A stretch of DNA of 50,000 nt from Pseudoalteromonas xiamenensis. Its GTDB lineage: Bacteria; Pseudomonadota; Gammaproteobacteria; Enterobacterales; Alteromonadaceae. The notes beneath the pieces were generated by a model. That model ran no database searches and was not told the origin of the DNA. It saw nothing but the letters and a program-made list of their open reading frames with translations. Positions 27,606 through 38,332 of the stretch are shown here, in pieces. Both the position numbers and the translations under genes were made by a program. How positions within the stretch are numbered: position 1 is the first letter of the stretch; each line of letters begins with the position of its first letter. The stretch lies in assembly GCF_030994125.1 (NCBI RefSeq), contig NZ_CP099917.1, positions 2,245,001 to 2,295,000 on the forward strand, in the 5' to 3' direction.

Positions 27606-27630
27606 AAAAAGGCAGGGAACCTGCCTTAGT
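27606..27630 (-). terminator. sthA terminator
   Basis: The 8-bp stem aaggcagg / cctgcctt has a 3-nt loop. On the minus strand it is followed by TTTTATTA. It lies about 47 bp behind the sthA stop. The sequence from here to 27389 is intergenic and should hold the regulator promoter. Confidence 0.87.
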
Positions 27631-27676
27631 GAAATAATCGGATGTGCGATCGCCGCGCGCTTGCTAAAGCTTGGTA

Positions 27677-29122
27677 TTAGTCACATAAACGATTTAAGCC
27701 GTTTAATGCCGCAACACGATAGGCTTCAGCCATGGTTGGATAGTTAAACGTCGTGTTGACGAAATACTCGACATTGTTACCGCCATTTTTCTGCTCCATA
27801 ATGGCTTGGCCGATATGGATAATTTCGGACGCACGCTCACCAAAACAATGCACACCGAGAATTTCTTTGGTATCTGCATGGAACAATATTTTTAGGCTAC
27901 CCACTTCCGTGCCCGTGATTTGCGCTCGGGCCAAATGTTTGAATTGCGCACGCCCAACTTCGTAGGGTATTTTAGCCGCAGTCAGTTCTTGCTCTGTTTT
28001 TCCAACGGAACTCATCTCTGGAATGGTGTATATCCCCGTTGGAATATCGATGATGAGCTTTTCATCTTTATTGCCGCGAATAATGGCATCTGCGGCAATA
28101 CGGCCCTGATCAAAGGCTGCACTGGCCAAGCTGGGGTAACCAATGACATCGCCAACCGCGTAAATGTTATCAATCTCGGTTTGGTAGGCTTGATTCACTT
28201 TCAATTGACCACGTCCATCCGCTTTTAGACCTACCGCAGCAAGGTTTAGCGAATCCGTGTTGCCTGTACGTCCATTGGCAAACAGCAAGCAATCCGCTTT
28301 GACTTTTTTACCCGAACGCAAATGTAAAATGACGCAATCTTCCCGTGTTTCAACGCGATCAAACTCTTCATTGTGGCGAATAACAATACCATTGTTCCAA
28401 AAGTGGTAACTCAGTGCGTCAGAGATTTCATCGTCCATAAAGGCTAACAGACGTTCACGAGTGTTTATCAAATCGACTTTGGCCCCAAGGCCTTTAAAGA
28501 TTGACGCATATTCACAGCCAATGACACCAGCACCGTAAATCATTATGCGTTGTGGATCTGTTTTGAGACTTAAAATAGTATCGCTGTCGTAGACGCGAGG
28601 ATGGTTAAAATCAATTTCTTTTGGACGATATGGTCTAGAGCCTGTGGCAATCACCACAATCGGTGCGGTGACCAATTCAAACGTGCCATCTGGGTGTGTG
28701 ATTTTTACGGTATAACGGTCGATAAAACTGGCATCACCTTGAAATAACGTGATGCGATTACGTTCATAAAAGCTAGAGCGCAAGCTGGCTTGTTTGCCTA
28801 TTACGTCGCTGGCATGATTGAGGATATCTGAAAACGTCATACGCTGGTTACGTTCAGAGATCCGATAAAATGGACTGGCTTTAAATTCAATAAAACGACT
28901 AACTGAGTGGCGCAGAGCTTTCGATGGAATTGTACCCCAATGCACGCAACCTCCACCTACCGCTTGAAGGCGTTCAACCACGGCGACGCGTTTATTGCGT
29001 TTGGATAAATTCATTGCCGCGCCTTCACCACCAGGGCCTGTGCCGATGATGATAGCGTCGTACTGGAATGCTGGTTTTGGTGTTTCGACAGATGTTGCTG
29101 TCGCTGGGTTGGTTTTTGCCAC
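27677..29122 (-). CDS. sthA: Soluble pyridine nucleotide transhydrogenase SthA
   Basis: This 481-aa flavoprotein belongs to the disulfide-reductase-like family. FAD is bound by '[20 protein letters not shown]' near residue 25. '[18 protein letters not shown]' is the SthA form of the redox site, in which the second cysteine is replaced, so it is not a disulfide reductase. The NAD(P) site is '[15 protein letters not shown]'. It transfers hydride between NADPH and NAD+ in the cytoplasm. The start is GTG with a strong AAGGAGAGG site. It lies 40 bp behind the desaturase gene on the same strand, so NADPH/NADH balance and desaturation may be co-expressed. Confidence 0.95.
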   Translation of the reverse strand: MAKTNPATATSVETPKPAFQYDAIIIGTGPGGEGAAMNLSKRNKRVAVVERLQAVGGGCVHWGTIPSKALRHSVSRFIEFKASPFYRISERNQRMTFSDILNHASDVIGKQASLRSSFYERNRITLFQGDASFIDRYTVKITHPDGTFELVTAPIVVIATGSRPYRPKEIDFNHPRVYDSDTILSLKTDPQRIMIYGAGVIGCEYASIFKGLGAKVDLINTRERLLAFMDDEISDALSYHFWNNGIVIRHNEEFDRVETREDCVILHLRSGKKVKADCLLFANGRTGNTDSLNLAAVGLKADGRGQLKVNQAYQTEIDNIYAVGDVIGYPSLASAAFDQGRIAADAIIRGNKDEKLIIDIPTGIYTIPEMSSVGKTEQELTAAKIPYEVGRAQFKHLARAQITGTEVGSLKILFHADTKEILGVHCFGERASEIIHIGQAIMEQKNGGNNVEYFVNTTFNYPTMAEAYRVAALNGLNRLCD

Positions 29123-29162
29123 AGCCTCTCCTTACTTCTAATTTGAGGCTGTGACCAAAGGC

Positions 29163-30290
29163 TTAAGCGGCCTTCAGAAGCCTCGCGTTAAGCGCGAGCC
29201 AAGCTTGCTTTTGTGTCTGCCAAGCCTGTTCGAGCTCTTGATATTGTTTTAGTAAAGCATGTTTATCGCATTGCGCTAACATGGCATTTTTCTTCACTTC
29301 TAAAATTTGTTTTTGCAAAGCACAGAAGGTCTGCAATTTTTTCAGAAGTAATTCATACTCTTGGTGTAACAATGTAAGCTTATCTTGCGCTAAAGGCAAT
29401 TTTGCAAGACGACCTTGAGTGCGATTAAGCAAGGTTTCGGCTTTGGCTTTCTCAATGCGTTCAACCGGTGTGCGTTTAAGTTTGCTTGCAAGACCTAACA
29501 TTGCCATGGCACGAATAATCCATTTTGTCGGATCATAGTGATACCATCTAATGCCGTTACGATAATCACTGGCGAAAATGTGGTGGAAATTGTGGTATCC
29601 CTCGCCATAGGTAAATAGCGCTAAGAAGCCATTGTCGCGCGCGGTATTCTTTTCCGTGTAAGGACGCGAACCCCAAATGTGAGCGAGCGAGTTGATAAAG
29701 AAAGTAAAATGTTGACTTAATACCAACCGAAGTACACCACACAACAACAGCATGCCTACAAAATCGCCGAACAACAGCCCTAGTAAGACGGGAATACCAA
29801 TGTTCGTCAATAAGACTAATTTCATATAATGACGGTGTTGCCACATGACGACGTTGTTTTTCTGTAAGTCTCTCGCGTTGCTGTAATCGCCATAACTTTC
29901 CCCTTGATAGTCACGCAACATCCAACCGATATGGCTAAACCAGAATCCTTTGGTGGCGGCATAAGGATCTTTTTCTACGTCATCAACATGACCATGGTGT
30001 ACGCGATGATCAGAACTCCAATGCAACGCACTGTTTTGCAGTGCAAATGCACCACCAAGCGCAAAAACAACCTGTACGACGGGGTGGGCATCGTACGCTT
30101 TATGTGCCCATAAGCGGTGGTAACCTGCAGTGATAGACAGACCGGCATAAAACATACAGACAACAAAGGCAATCCAGTTCGCAGCGGTGTATCCGTATTC
30201 GAATCCATACCACGGCACAAGGGTTACTGCCGCTAAAAACGACAAACTAAAAAAGAGAATATTCTTCCAAATTAAAGGGGGATTTTTCAT
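29163..30290 (-). CDS. Fatty acid (acyl-CoA/acyl-lipid) desaturase with C-terminal coiled coil
   Basis: ATG 30290 (MKNPPLIWKN) gives 375 aa. A longer start at 30314 would run into the operator and is unlikely. All three histidine clusters of membrane desaturases are present: 'HRLWAH', 'HRVHHGH' and 'HNFHH', separated by hydrophobic segments. The enzyme introduces a cis double bond, probably delta-9, into saturated acyl chains using oxygen and an electron carrier. After residue ~285 a coiled-coil extension of about 90 residues follows, charged and rich in leucine and glutamine, beyond the catalytic domain. The gene is divergent from fabR and preceded by a FabR-like operator. Confidence 0.92.
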   Translation of the reverse strand: MKNPPLIWKNILFFSLSFLAAVTLVPWYGFEYGYTAANWIAFVVCMFYAGLSITAGYHRLWAHKAYDAHPVVQVVFALGGAFALQNSALHWSSDHRVHHGHVDDVEKDPYAATKGFWFSHIGWMLRDYQGESYGDYSNARDLQKNNVVMWQHRHYMKLVLLTNIGIPVLLGLLFGDFVGMLLLCGVLRLVLSQHFTFFINSLAHIWGSRPYTEKNTARDNGFLALFTYGEGYHNFHHIFASDYRNGIRWYHYDPTKWIIRAMAMLGLASKLKRTPVERIEKAKAETLLNRTQGRLAKLPLAQDKLTLLHQEYELLLKKLQTFCALQKQILEVKKNAMLAQCDKHALLKQYQELEQAWQTQKQAWLALNARLLKAA

Positions 30291-30305
30291 GACTTTTAAA
30301 ATCTC

Positions 30306-30323
30306 AGCGTACAACTGTACGCT
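30306..30323. promoter_or_regulatory. FabR-type operator at the desaturase promoter
   Basis: AGCGTACA-AC-TGTACGCT is a perfect 18-bp inverted repeat resembling the FabR/DesT class of operators found upstream of unsaturated fatty acid genes. It lies immediately downstream of the -10 box and covers the expected transcription start. A repressor bound there would block RNA polymerase. The fabR gene is about 360 bp away. Confidence 0.82.
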
Positions 30324-30352
30324 AAAATAGTCGCAAACCAGCTATGAGTCAA
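30324..30352 (-). promoter_or_regulatory. Promoter of the desaturase-sthA operon
   Basis: On the minus strand TTGACT (30347-30352) and TATTTT (30324-30329) are separated by exactly 17 nt. The FabR-like operator follows directly. Confidence 0.82.
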
Positions 30353-30685
30353 TGTTAAGGGAACGTATTTTGGCAATAATTTGATCTATCGCAGCTTAGG
30401 AAATGCTGGTGACGTAACAAAATAAGGGCAAGCTAAACCTCACCTCTTACGTTGAGTCTAGAACATGAAAATAGCGATGGCATAATTTTACTTAACTGCG
30501 GTGTTTAACTTGGGGGCGTTGTTCGGTCATCGGCTATTTTCAGGATAAATAAGGTATTACTTGTATCGTTCAGCGAGCTTTGTTTTAATTTGTCTGTTTT
30601 GCCAAGGCACATTGGCAAAGCAGTCATTCTTTCCTATTTACGACAACAGAAGAACGCTTTCGGTCTTTTTCACTTGGAGAACGTC

Positions 30686-31291
30686 ATGTCTGGCATTCGT
30701 GCTCAACAAAAACAAAAAACGCGTGAAGCACTAATTGAAGCTGCGTTTAACCAGTTAAGTGCGGAGCACAGTTTTTCCAATTTGAGTTTGCGTGAAGTGG
30801 CCAGAGAAGCGGGTATTGCACCAACGTCGTTTTATCGACATTTTAAAGACATGAACGAGTTGGGTTTAACGATGGTGGATGAGGCTGGCTTAACGCTTCG
30901 TCAGTTAATGCGTCAAGCGCGCCGTCGAATTGCCAATGGTGGAAGTGTTATTCAAACGTCAGTAAATACGTTTATGGAATTTATCGATACCTCAAGTAAC
31001 CAATTTCGGCTGCTTTTGCGCGAACGTTCAGGTACCTCGAAAGCATTTCGCGCGGCGGTGGCAAGAGAGATCCAACATTTTATCTTAGAATTAGCTCACT
31101 ACTTAGAAAGCGAAACGCACTGCGAATCGCTCCACGCTTATATTCAAGCGGAGGCGATGGTCACTCTGGTCTTTAGTTCTGGCGCTGAAGCACTTGATCA
31201 AGACCAAGCGCAACGAAAAGAGCTTACTGAACGATTGATTTGGCAACTACGTTACATCGCGCGTGGTGCGGGTCACTACGGGTCATTGTAA
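30686..31291 (+). CDS. fabR: Unsaturated fatty acid biosynthesis repressor FabR (TetR family)
   Basis: ATG 30686 ([16 protein letters not shown]), with a TTGGAGA site 5-6 bases upstream, gives 201 aa. The longer frame from 30590 has no support. The N-terminal helix-turn-helix, '[20 protein letters not shown]' followed by 'HFKDMNEL', is the FabR type. FabR represses fabA, fabB and desaturase genes according to the unsaturated:saturated acyl balance. A matching operator sits in front of the divergent desaturase gene, so local control is very likely. The 270 bp before the ATG hold no other gene. Confidence 0.92.
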   Translation: MSGIRAQQKQKTREALIEAAFNQLSAEHSFSNLSLREVAREAGIAPTSFYRHFKDMNELGLTMVDEAGLTLRQLMRQARRRIANGGSVIQTSVNTFMEFIDTSSNQFRLLLRERSGTSKAFRAAVAREIQHFILELAHYLESETHCESLHAYIQAEAMVTLVFSSGAEALDQDQAQRKELTERLIWQLRYIARGAGHYGSL

Positions 31292-31619
31292 CATTCATTC
31301 TTACACACTACTTAAAGCAAAAAGCGTTGTTACACTTACACTGCGGCACACAATAACCCATTGGCTGACGTGACGACGATAGACGCGCGTTTATTTACAC
31401 TTTTTGATAAAAAATTTTTCTATCCCATATTCCCTTCATTTTGGCTTGTCATTGACCATGGTTTTGTTATTTTGCATTTATAATCCAATAACTCATTTAA
31501 ATTTGTATTTTATGGCTTTTTCTTGATTGTTTTGTGTGGGTGGGTTGAAATTTTTATGCTTGATCCGGTTTCCTTGTCCATGGTACAAAATGACTAATTC
31601 ATCGACAGGTATACTTTTA
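31292..31619 (+). promoter_or_regulatory. Upstream region of the leu operon
   Basis: This 328-bp stretch without a gene is AT-rich. A good -10 box TATAAT lies at 31479-31484. The nearest -35-like TTGACC is 21 nt away, longer than ideal, so activation may be needed. From there a ~280-nt transcribed leader leads to leuA. Confidence 0.45.
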
Positions 31620-31688
31620 ATGCAAATGTTCACTTTATTGTCACTACTCCTCAATCTGATTCTGCCAAGGTGCAGGAGCGGGGCGTAG
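31620..31688 (+). CDS. leuL: leu operon leader peptide
   Basis: This 22-codon frame reads MQMFTLLSLLLNLILPRC, then RSGA. It contains seven leucine codons, five of them within seven codons (TTA TTG TCA CTA CTC CTC AAT ... CTG ATT CTG), including rarer ones. It ends 25 nt before the attenuator hairpin. When charged tRNA-Leu is scarce, the ribosome would stall on these codons. ATG 31620 is preferred over the internal ATG at 31626. Confidence 0.85.
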   Translation: MQMFTLLSLLLNLILPRCRSGA

Positions 31689-31713
31689 TTGCGCATTAAG
31701 TAACCACTTTTTT

Positions 31714-31741
31714 ACCCCCGCACTAGCGGGGGTTTTTTATT
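31714..31741 (+). terminator. leu operon attenuator
   Basis: The 8-bp GC-rich stem acccccgc / gcgggggt is followed by six Ts and stands 22 nt before leuA. The segment GCGGGG within the end of the leader reading frame (31678-31683) can pair instead with CCCCGC of the left arm. This would form the antiterminator expected for ribosome-mediated attenuation. Confidence 0.87.
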
Positions 31742-31762
31742 TTTGGGAATGAGGAAACAGAT

Positions 31763-34386
<2,624 letters not shown>

Positions 34387-34415
34387 TTTCTCACCAGAAT
34401 TTAAGGATGTAGCAA

Positions 34416-35819
34416 GTGGCACAAACACTTTACGATAAAATTTGGCAAGCGCATGTGGTTGAGAAAATAAATGCGCAAACGGATTTACTTTATATTGACC
34501 GTCATTTAGTCCATGAGGTGACTTCACCGCAAGCTTTTGCGGGATTGCGTGAGCAAGGTCGCAAAGTTCGTTGTCCAGAAAAAACTTTCGCGACGATGGA
34601 CCATAACGTTTCAACGAAAAGCCGTTCATTGGATGCGGCAAGTGAAGTATCTCGTAATCAGTTGTTGGCACTGGCTAAAAACTGTGAAGAGTTCGGGGTC
34701 ACGTTGTACGACCTTGATTCAATCAATCAAGGCATTGTTCACGTCATGGGGCCTGAGCTTGGTGTCACATTACCTGGAACGATCATTGTCTGTGGTGACA
34801 GCCACACATCAACGCATGGTGCGTTTGGTGCGTTGGCGCACGGTATTGGTACTTCTGAAGTTGAACACGTCTTAGCCACCCAAACATTGCAACAGAAGAA
34901 AGCCAAATCATTAAAAATTGAAGTAAACGGCACGCTTCGCCCGACAGTGACGGCGAAGGACTTAATTCTTGCCGTCATTGGTAAGCTGGGCACAGCTGGT
35001 GGCACGGGGTATGTTGCTGAGTTCTGTGGCACTGCAATTGAAGCGCTGTCAATGGAAGCGCGAATGACGCTTTGTAATATGAGCATTGAAATGGGCGCCA
35101 AAGCCGGTTTGATTGCGCCGGATGAAGTCACCTTTGCTTATTTGGAAGGCCGTCAATTTGCACCGAAAGGAGAGGACTTCAGCAAAGCCGTTGCGTATTG
35201 GCAAACGTTGTGTACCGATGAAGGCGCGGCGTTTGACCACACAGTGACCTTACATGCCGATGAAATTCAACCGCAAGTCACGTGGGGCACCAGTCCAGAG
35301 CAAGTGATAGGCATTGACGAGTTAGTGCCAAACCCAGATGTTGAACCTGATTTAATCAAAGCTGAAGCGATGCGCTCGGCGTTGAAATACATGGGGCTAG
35401 AAGCGGGTCAGAAACTCAGTGATGCAAAAGTCGACACTGTGTTTATCGGTTCATGTACAAACAGTCGTATCGAAGACTTACGGGCAGCGGCGGAAATCGT
35501 GAAAGGTAAAAAAGTTGCTGAAGGGGTGGAAGCCTTGGTGGTGCCTGGGTCTGGTTTAGTGAAGCAGCAAGCGGAACAAGAAGGGTTAGCAGACATTTTC
35601 GTGGCCGCAGGTTTCGAATGGCGTGAGCCTGGGTGTTCAATGTGTCTGGCGATGAATGATGACCGTTTGGGCTCAGGTAAGCGCTGCGCATCTACATCTA
35701 ACCGCAATTTTGAAGGTCGCCAAGGGCGAGGCGGACGAACGCATCTAGTGAGTCCGGCAATGGCCGCGGCAGCCGCGATTGCGGGTCACTTTACGGATAT
35801 TCGAGGAGAAGCAGTATGA
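34416..35819 (+). CDS. leuC: 3-isopropylmalate dehydratase large subunit LeuC
   Basis: This 467-aa aconitase-superfamily protein starts at GTG, with AAGGAT 7-8 bases before it. The [4Fe-4S] cysteines are in '[14 protein letters not shown]' (about residue 347) and '[13 protein letters not shown]' (about 407 and 410). '[20 protein letters not shown]' is the conserved active-site stretch. With LeuD it isomerises 2- to 3-isopropylmalate. The stop overlaps the leuD start. Confidence 0.97.
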   Translation: MAQTLYDKIWQAHVVEKINAQTDLLYIDRHLVHEVTSPQAFAGLREQGRKVRCPEKTFATMDHNVSTKSRSLDAASEVSRNQLLALAKNCEEFGVTLYDLDSINQGIVHVMGPELGVTLPGTIIVCGDSHTSTHGAFGALAHGIGTSEVEHVLATQTLQQKKAKSLKIEVNGTLRPTVTAKDLILAVIGKLGTAGGTGYVAEFCGTAIEALSMEARMTLCNMSIEMGAKAGLIAPDEVTFAYLEGRQFAPKGEDFSKAVAYWQTLCTDEGAAFDHTVTLHADEIQPQVTWGTSPEQVIGIDELVPNPDVEPDLIKAEAMRSALKYMGLEAGQKLSDAKVDTVFIGSCTNSRIEDLRAAAEIVKGKKVAEGVEALVVPGSGLVKQQAEQEGLADIFVAAGFEWREPGCSMCLAMNDDRLGSGKRCASTSNRNFEGRQGRGGRTHLVSPAMAAAAAIAGHFTDIRGEAV

Positions 35820-36433
35820 GCATCTATCACCACGGGTTAGTTGCACCGCTTGATAAAAACAATGTGGATACGGACCAAATTATTCCCAAGCAATTTTTGA
35901 CTTCGACGAGTCGTGATGGTTTTGATGCCGCATTGTTTTACGATTGGCGTTACCTTGATAATGGTCAACCTGATCCGGCGTTTGTGTTGAACTTCCCTCA
36001 ATATCAAGGGGCGAGTGTTTTGTTAACGCGCGATAATTTTGGCTGTGGTTCTTCTCGTGAACACGCGCCTTGGGCGCTAAAACAATACGGCTTTAACGTG
36101 ATTTTGGCTGAAAGCTTTGCGGATATTTTCTTCAACAACTGTGGTAACAATCAAATGTTGTGCGTTGCGTTACCCGCCGCGACGTTAGATGCACTGTTTG
36201 CGGTGTGTGAAGCGAACGAACGAGTGCACATTGAAATTGATCTGGAAAATCAATTGATCCACTCGTCGGACTTTGAGGCAATTCATTTTGATGTCCGGCC
36301 GGATATTAAAGCGCGTCTACTCAGTGGTCTAGATTTTATCGGCGAGACTGAACAACTAAATGCCGCCATTGATGCCTACGAAGCCAACCTTGCAAAAGAG
36401 CGACCTTGGCAAGAAGCATGGCATCACGCTTAA
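35816..36433 (+). CDS. leuD: 3-isopropylmalate dehydratase small subunit LeuD
   Basis: The protein has 205 aa. '[13 protein letters not shown]' near residue 17 and '[20 protein letters not shown]' near residue 72 are the swivelling-domain signatures of the small subunit. It forms the active isomerase with LeuC. It ends the leu operon, followed by a terminator. Confidence 0.97.
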   Translation: MSIYHHGLVAPLDKNNVDTDQIIPKQFLTSTSRDGFDAALFYDWRYLDNGQPDPAFVLNFPQYQGASVLLTRDNFGCGSSREHAPWALKQYGFNVILAESFADIFFNNCGNNQMLCVALPAATLDALFAVCEANERVHIEIDLENQLIHSSDFEAIHFDVRPDIKARLLSGLDFIGETEQLNAAIDAYEANLAKERPWQEAWHHA

Positions 36434-36475
36434 ACTGAGCGCTTATCCGCGTTCATTAATCGCATTCTAATATTA

Positions 36476-36512
36476 AAAAGGCCAAAGGGCATTTACCCTT
36501 TGGCTTTTGTTG
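36476..36512 (+). terminator. leu operon terminator
   Basis: The 9-bp stem gccaaaggg / ccctttggc has a 6-nt loop and is flanked by A and T tracts ('aaaaag' and 'ttttgttgtttt'). It lies about 45 bp behind leuD. Confidence 0.87.
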
Positions 36513-36527
36513 TTTTAGGTACTATGA

Positions 36528-37118
36528 ATGAAAAGCCTAGTTGCATTGAGTTTGTTGCTGAGTAGCGTCTCAGCGTTGGCACGTCCCGCACCTTTAGTTT
36601 CAATTCCAACCCATGATGCTTTCTTCAATCGCTTATCAGCGCTGTGTGGTAAGGCTTTTCAAGGTAAAGTGGTGGTCGATAACCAAGGCCCGAGCAAGTT
36701 TGATAAAGCTAAATTAGTGATGCACGTGCGCCGTTGTAACGAGAAAGAGCTACAGATCCCATTTCATGTTGGTGACGACGCATCTCGTACTTGGATTGTC
36801 ACCAAAACGGGTAGTGGTCTTAGTTTAAAACACGATCATCGCCACCAAGATGGCAGTGATGATGTGTCCACGATGTACGGTGGCCATACGCTTGATGCCG
36901 GTTTTGATCAAGTTCAATCGTTCCCAGCCGATCAATACTCTAAAGCGTTATTTGCTCGGCTTGGTATGGCACAGTCTATAACAAACATTTGGCAAATGTA
37001 TGTGTACGATACAACATTCAGCTATCGATTGATCCGTGAAGGAAGAGAGTTTCGTGTGGACTTTGACTTATCTCAGCCAATAAAGACGCCTTCTGCACCG
37101 TGGGGTTACGAAGATTAG
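36528..37118 (+). CDS. Conserved secreted protein of unknown function
   Basis: The protein has 196 aa. A signal peptide, MKSLVALSLLLSSVSALA, spans residues 1-18. The mature protein is beta-rich, with two early cysteines ('LCGKAFQG', 'RRCNEKE') that could form a disulfide. It has the histidine/aspartate-rich 'LKHDHRHQDGSDDVSTMYGG', a possible metal site, and the C-terminal 'FRVDFDLSQPIKTPSAPWGY'. The pattern recalls a conserved hypothetical periplasmic family in proteobacteria, but I know no name for it. The start codon lies just behind the leu terminator, so a promoter must overlap that region or some readthrough occurs. Confidence 0.78.
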   Translation: MKSLVALSLLLSSVSALARPAPLVSIPTHDAFFNRLSALCGKAFQGKVVVDNQGPSKFDKAKLVMHVRRCNEKELQIPFHVGDDASRTWIVTKTGSGLSLKHDHRHQDGSDDVSTMYGGHTLDAGFDQVQSFPADQYSKALFARLGMAQSITNIWQMYVYDTTFSYRLIREGREFRVDFDLSQPIKTPSAPWGYED

Positions 37119-37150
37119 TTATCCGTCGAAGATATTAGCGCTTCGGCCAA

Positions 37151-37561
37151 TTACGGTTTGGCCGTTGACGTATCGCCAGTGTTTTTCAGCATGTAGATTG
37201 AGAGTGGTTTCGGCTTTTCACAGCGTATCCATACGAGTAAGTTCGGCTGAAATGGCCGGATCTTTTTAGGAAAACGGTCAAAATCTTGAATGCCGTTTTT
37301 GATAGTCAGAACAGGGTCGTTAGCTTGACAAAGACGTTCTGCATGGCGCAATAAAAAGGTACTTTGTTGTTGAAAATGGGCATAACTGTCGCTATCAATA
37401 CTGACAAGGAAACTCTCGTCAGAATAGCGAGTCTGAGTATAATGAACTTGATGATCAAAATCATATAGGCGTTCGGCTTGCCCCAAAGGCACGGGCGTTG
37501 AAGAACATCCCGCTAGAATGAGAATGGTTGTGAGCGCAAATAGGCGTTTATTGAAAGGCAT
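37151..37561 (-). CDS. Small lipoprotein, unknown function
   Basis: The protein has 136 aa. The N-terminus 'LFALTTILILAGCSSTPVPL' is a typical lipoprotein signal with the lipobox LAGC. The residues after Cys (SS) favour outer-membrane sorting. The mature part contains two more cysteines ('LCQAND', 'IRCEKP') and no recognised domain. It converges with the secreted protein gene and is divergent from the TerB-like gene. Confidence 0.78.
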   Translation of the reverse strand: MPFNKRLFALTTILILAGCSSTPVPLGQAERLYDFDHQVHYTQTRYSDESFLVSIDSDSYAHFQQQSTFLLRHAERLCQANDPVLTIKNGIQDFDRFPKKIRPFQPNLLVWIRCEKPKPLSIYMLKNTGDTSTAKP

Positions 37562-37621
37562 GATGTTCCTTTTACGACGGATCCTTTGTCACTAGTGTAG
37601 CTTAGAATGAATGGAGACAAC

Positions 37622-38062
37622 ATGCTCGCGAAAATTAAAAATTGGTTATGTATCAGTGATCAAAGTTCAGGTATTCCGAAACATGAATTCAATCTTGCGC
37701 TGGGCGCGTTGCTGGTGGAAGTGATGCAAGCCGATCAGAATTTGCATCCGGAAGAGCAAGCCTTAGCGATTCGTTTGTTGCAAAATCGATTATCCCTAAC
37801 GTCGCAAGAAGCTGAAGAACTGGTGCAAGATGCAAAGGGCAAAGTAGATGAAGCCATCGATCTTTATGCCTTTTCTAAAGCGATAAACAATCAAACCAGC
37901 AGTGAAGAGCGCATCGATATCTTAACCTTGTTGTGGCAAATGGCATTAGCGGATGGAGAAATAGATCGTCATGAAGAACATCTTATCCGTCGTATAGCGG
38001 GTTTACTTTACGTGACGCATGAAGATTTTATTGTTGCAAAATTACGCGCCAATAAAGGGTGA
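37622..38062 (+). CDS. TerB-like helical protein
   Basis: ATG 37622 (MLAKIKNWLCIS), with GGAGA 7 bases upstream, is preferred to the upstream ATG at 37607 and gives 146 aa. It is all helical, with two similar halves carrying 'ALLVEVMQADQNLHPEEQAL' and 'WQMALADGEIDRHEEHLIRR'. This is the acidic metal-binding pattern of the TerB/DjlA fold, whose members are cytoplasmic and linked to stress or membrane functions. No other ter gene is near, so tellurite resistance should not be inferred. Confidence 0.82.
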   Translation: MLAKIKNWLCISDQSSGIPKHEFNLALGALLVEVMQADQNLHPEEQALAIRLLQNRLSLTSQEAEELVQDAKGKVDEAIDLYAFSKAINNQTSSEERIDILTLLWQMALADGEIDRHEEHLIRRIAGLLYVTHEDFIVAKLRANKG

Positions 38063-38125
38063 ACTACGCCCCGAAATAAGAAACTTAAACCGTATTTTTG
38101 TGTTGCTAAAATAGAGCTATATCAT

Positions 38126-38149
38126 ACTTTAGTGTAAAAACTCTAAAGT
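38126..38149. repeat. Inverted repeat upstream of the giant surface-protein gene
   Basis: ACTTTAG and CTAAAGT are separated by 10 nt, about 185 bp before the start codon. It could be an operator or a hairpin. The rest of the 270-bp gap (38063-38332) is AT-rich and holds no gene. No convincing promoter can be singled out. Confidence 0.35.
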
Positions 38150-38332
38150 GTAATCGCATGTAATTGAATAAAAAATAACAATAATCTATCATCCGGCCTC
38201 CATTTTTCTCTTCACCCATCTGGATGATAAAAAAGCAAACTGAAACCGTGTACAGGGACACGTTGCGATTGGTTGAGTTTTGTGTGGTTTTCTAACTTAT
38301 CAAGCCAGAAAAATAACAACTAGGAGATAGGC

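Noticed and set aside
37622..38062. Tellurite resistance gene
   Set aside because: The fold is TerB-like, but there is no terZACDE context. TerB-like proteins are widespread and not evidence of resistance.
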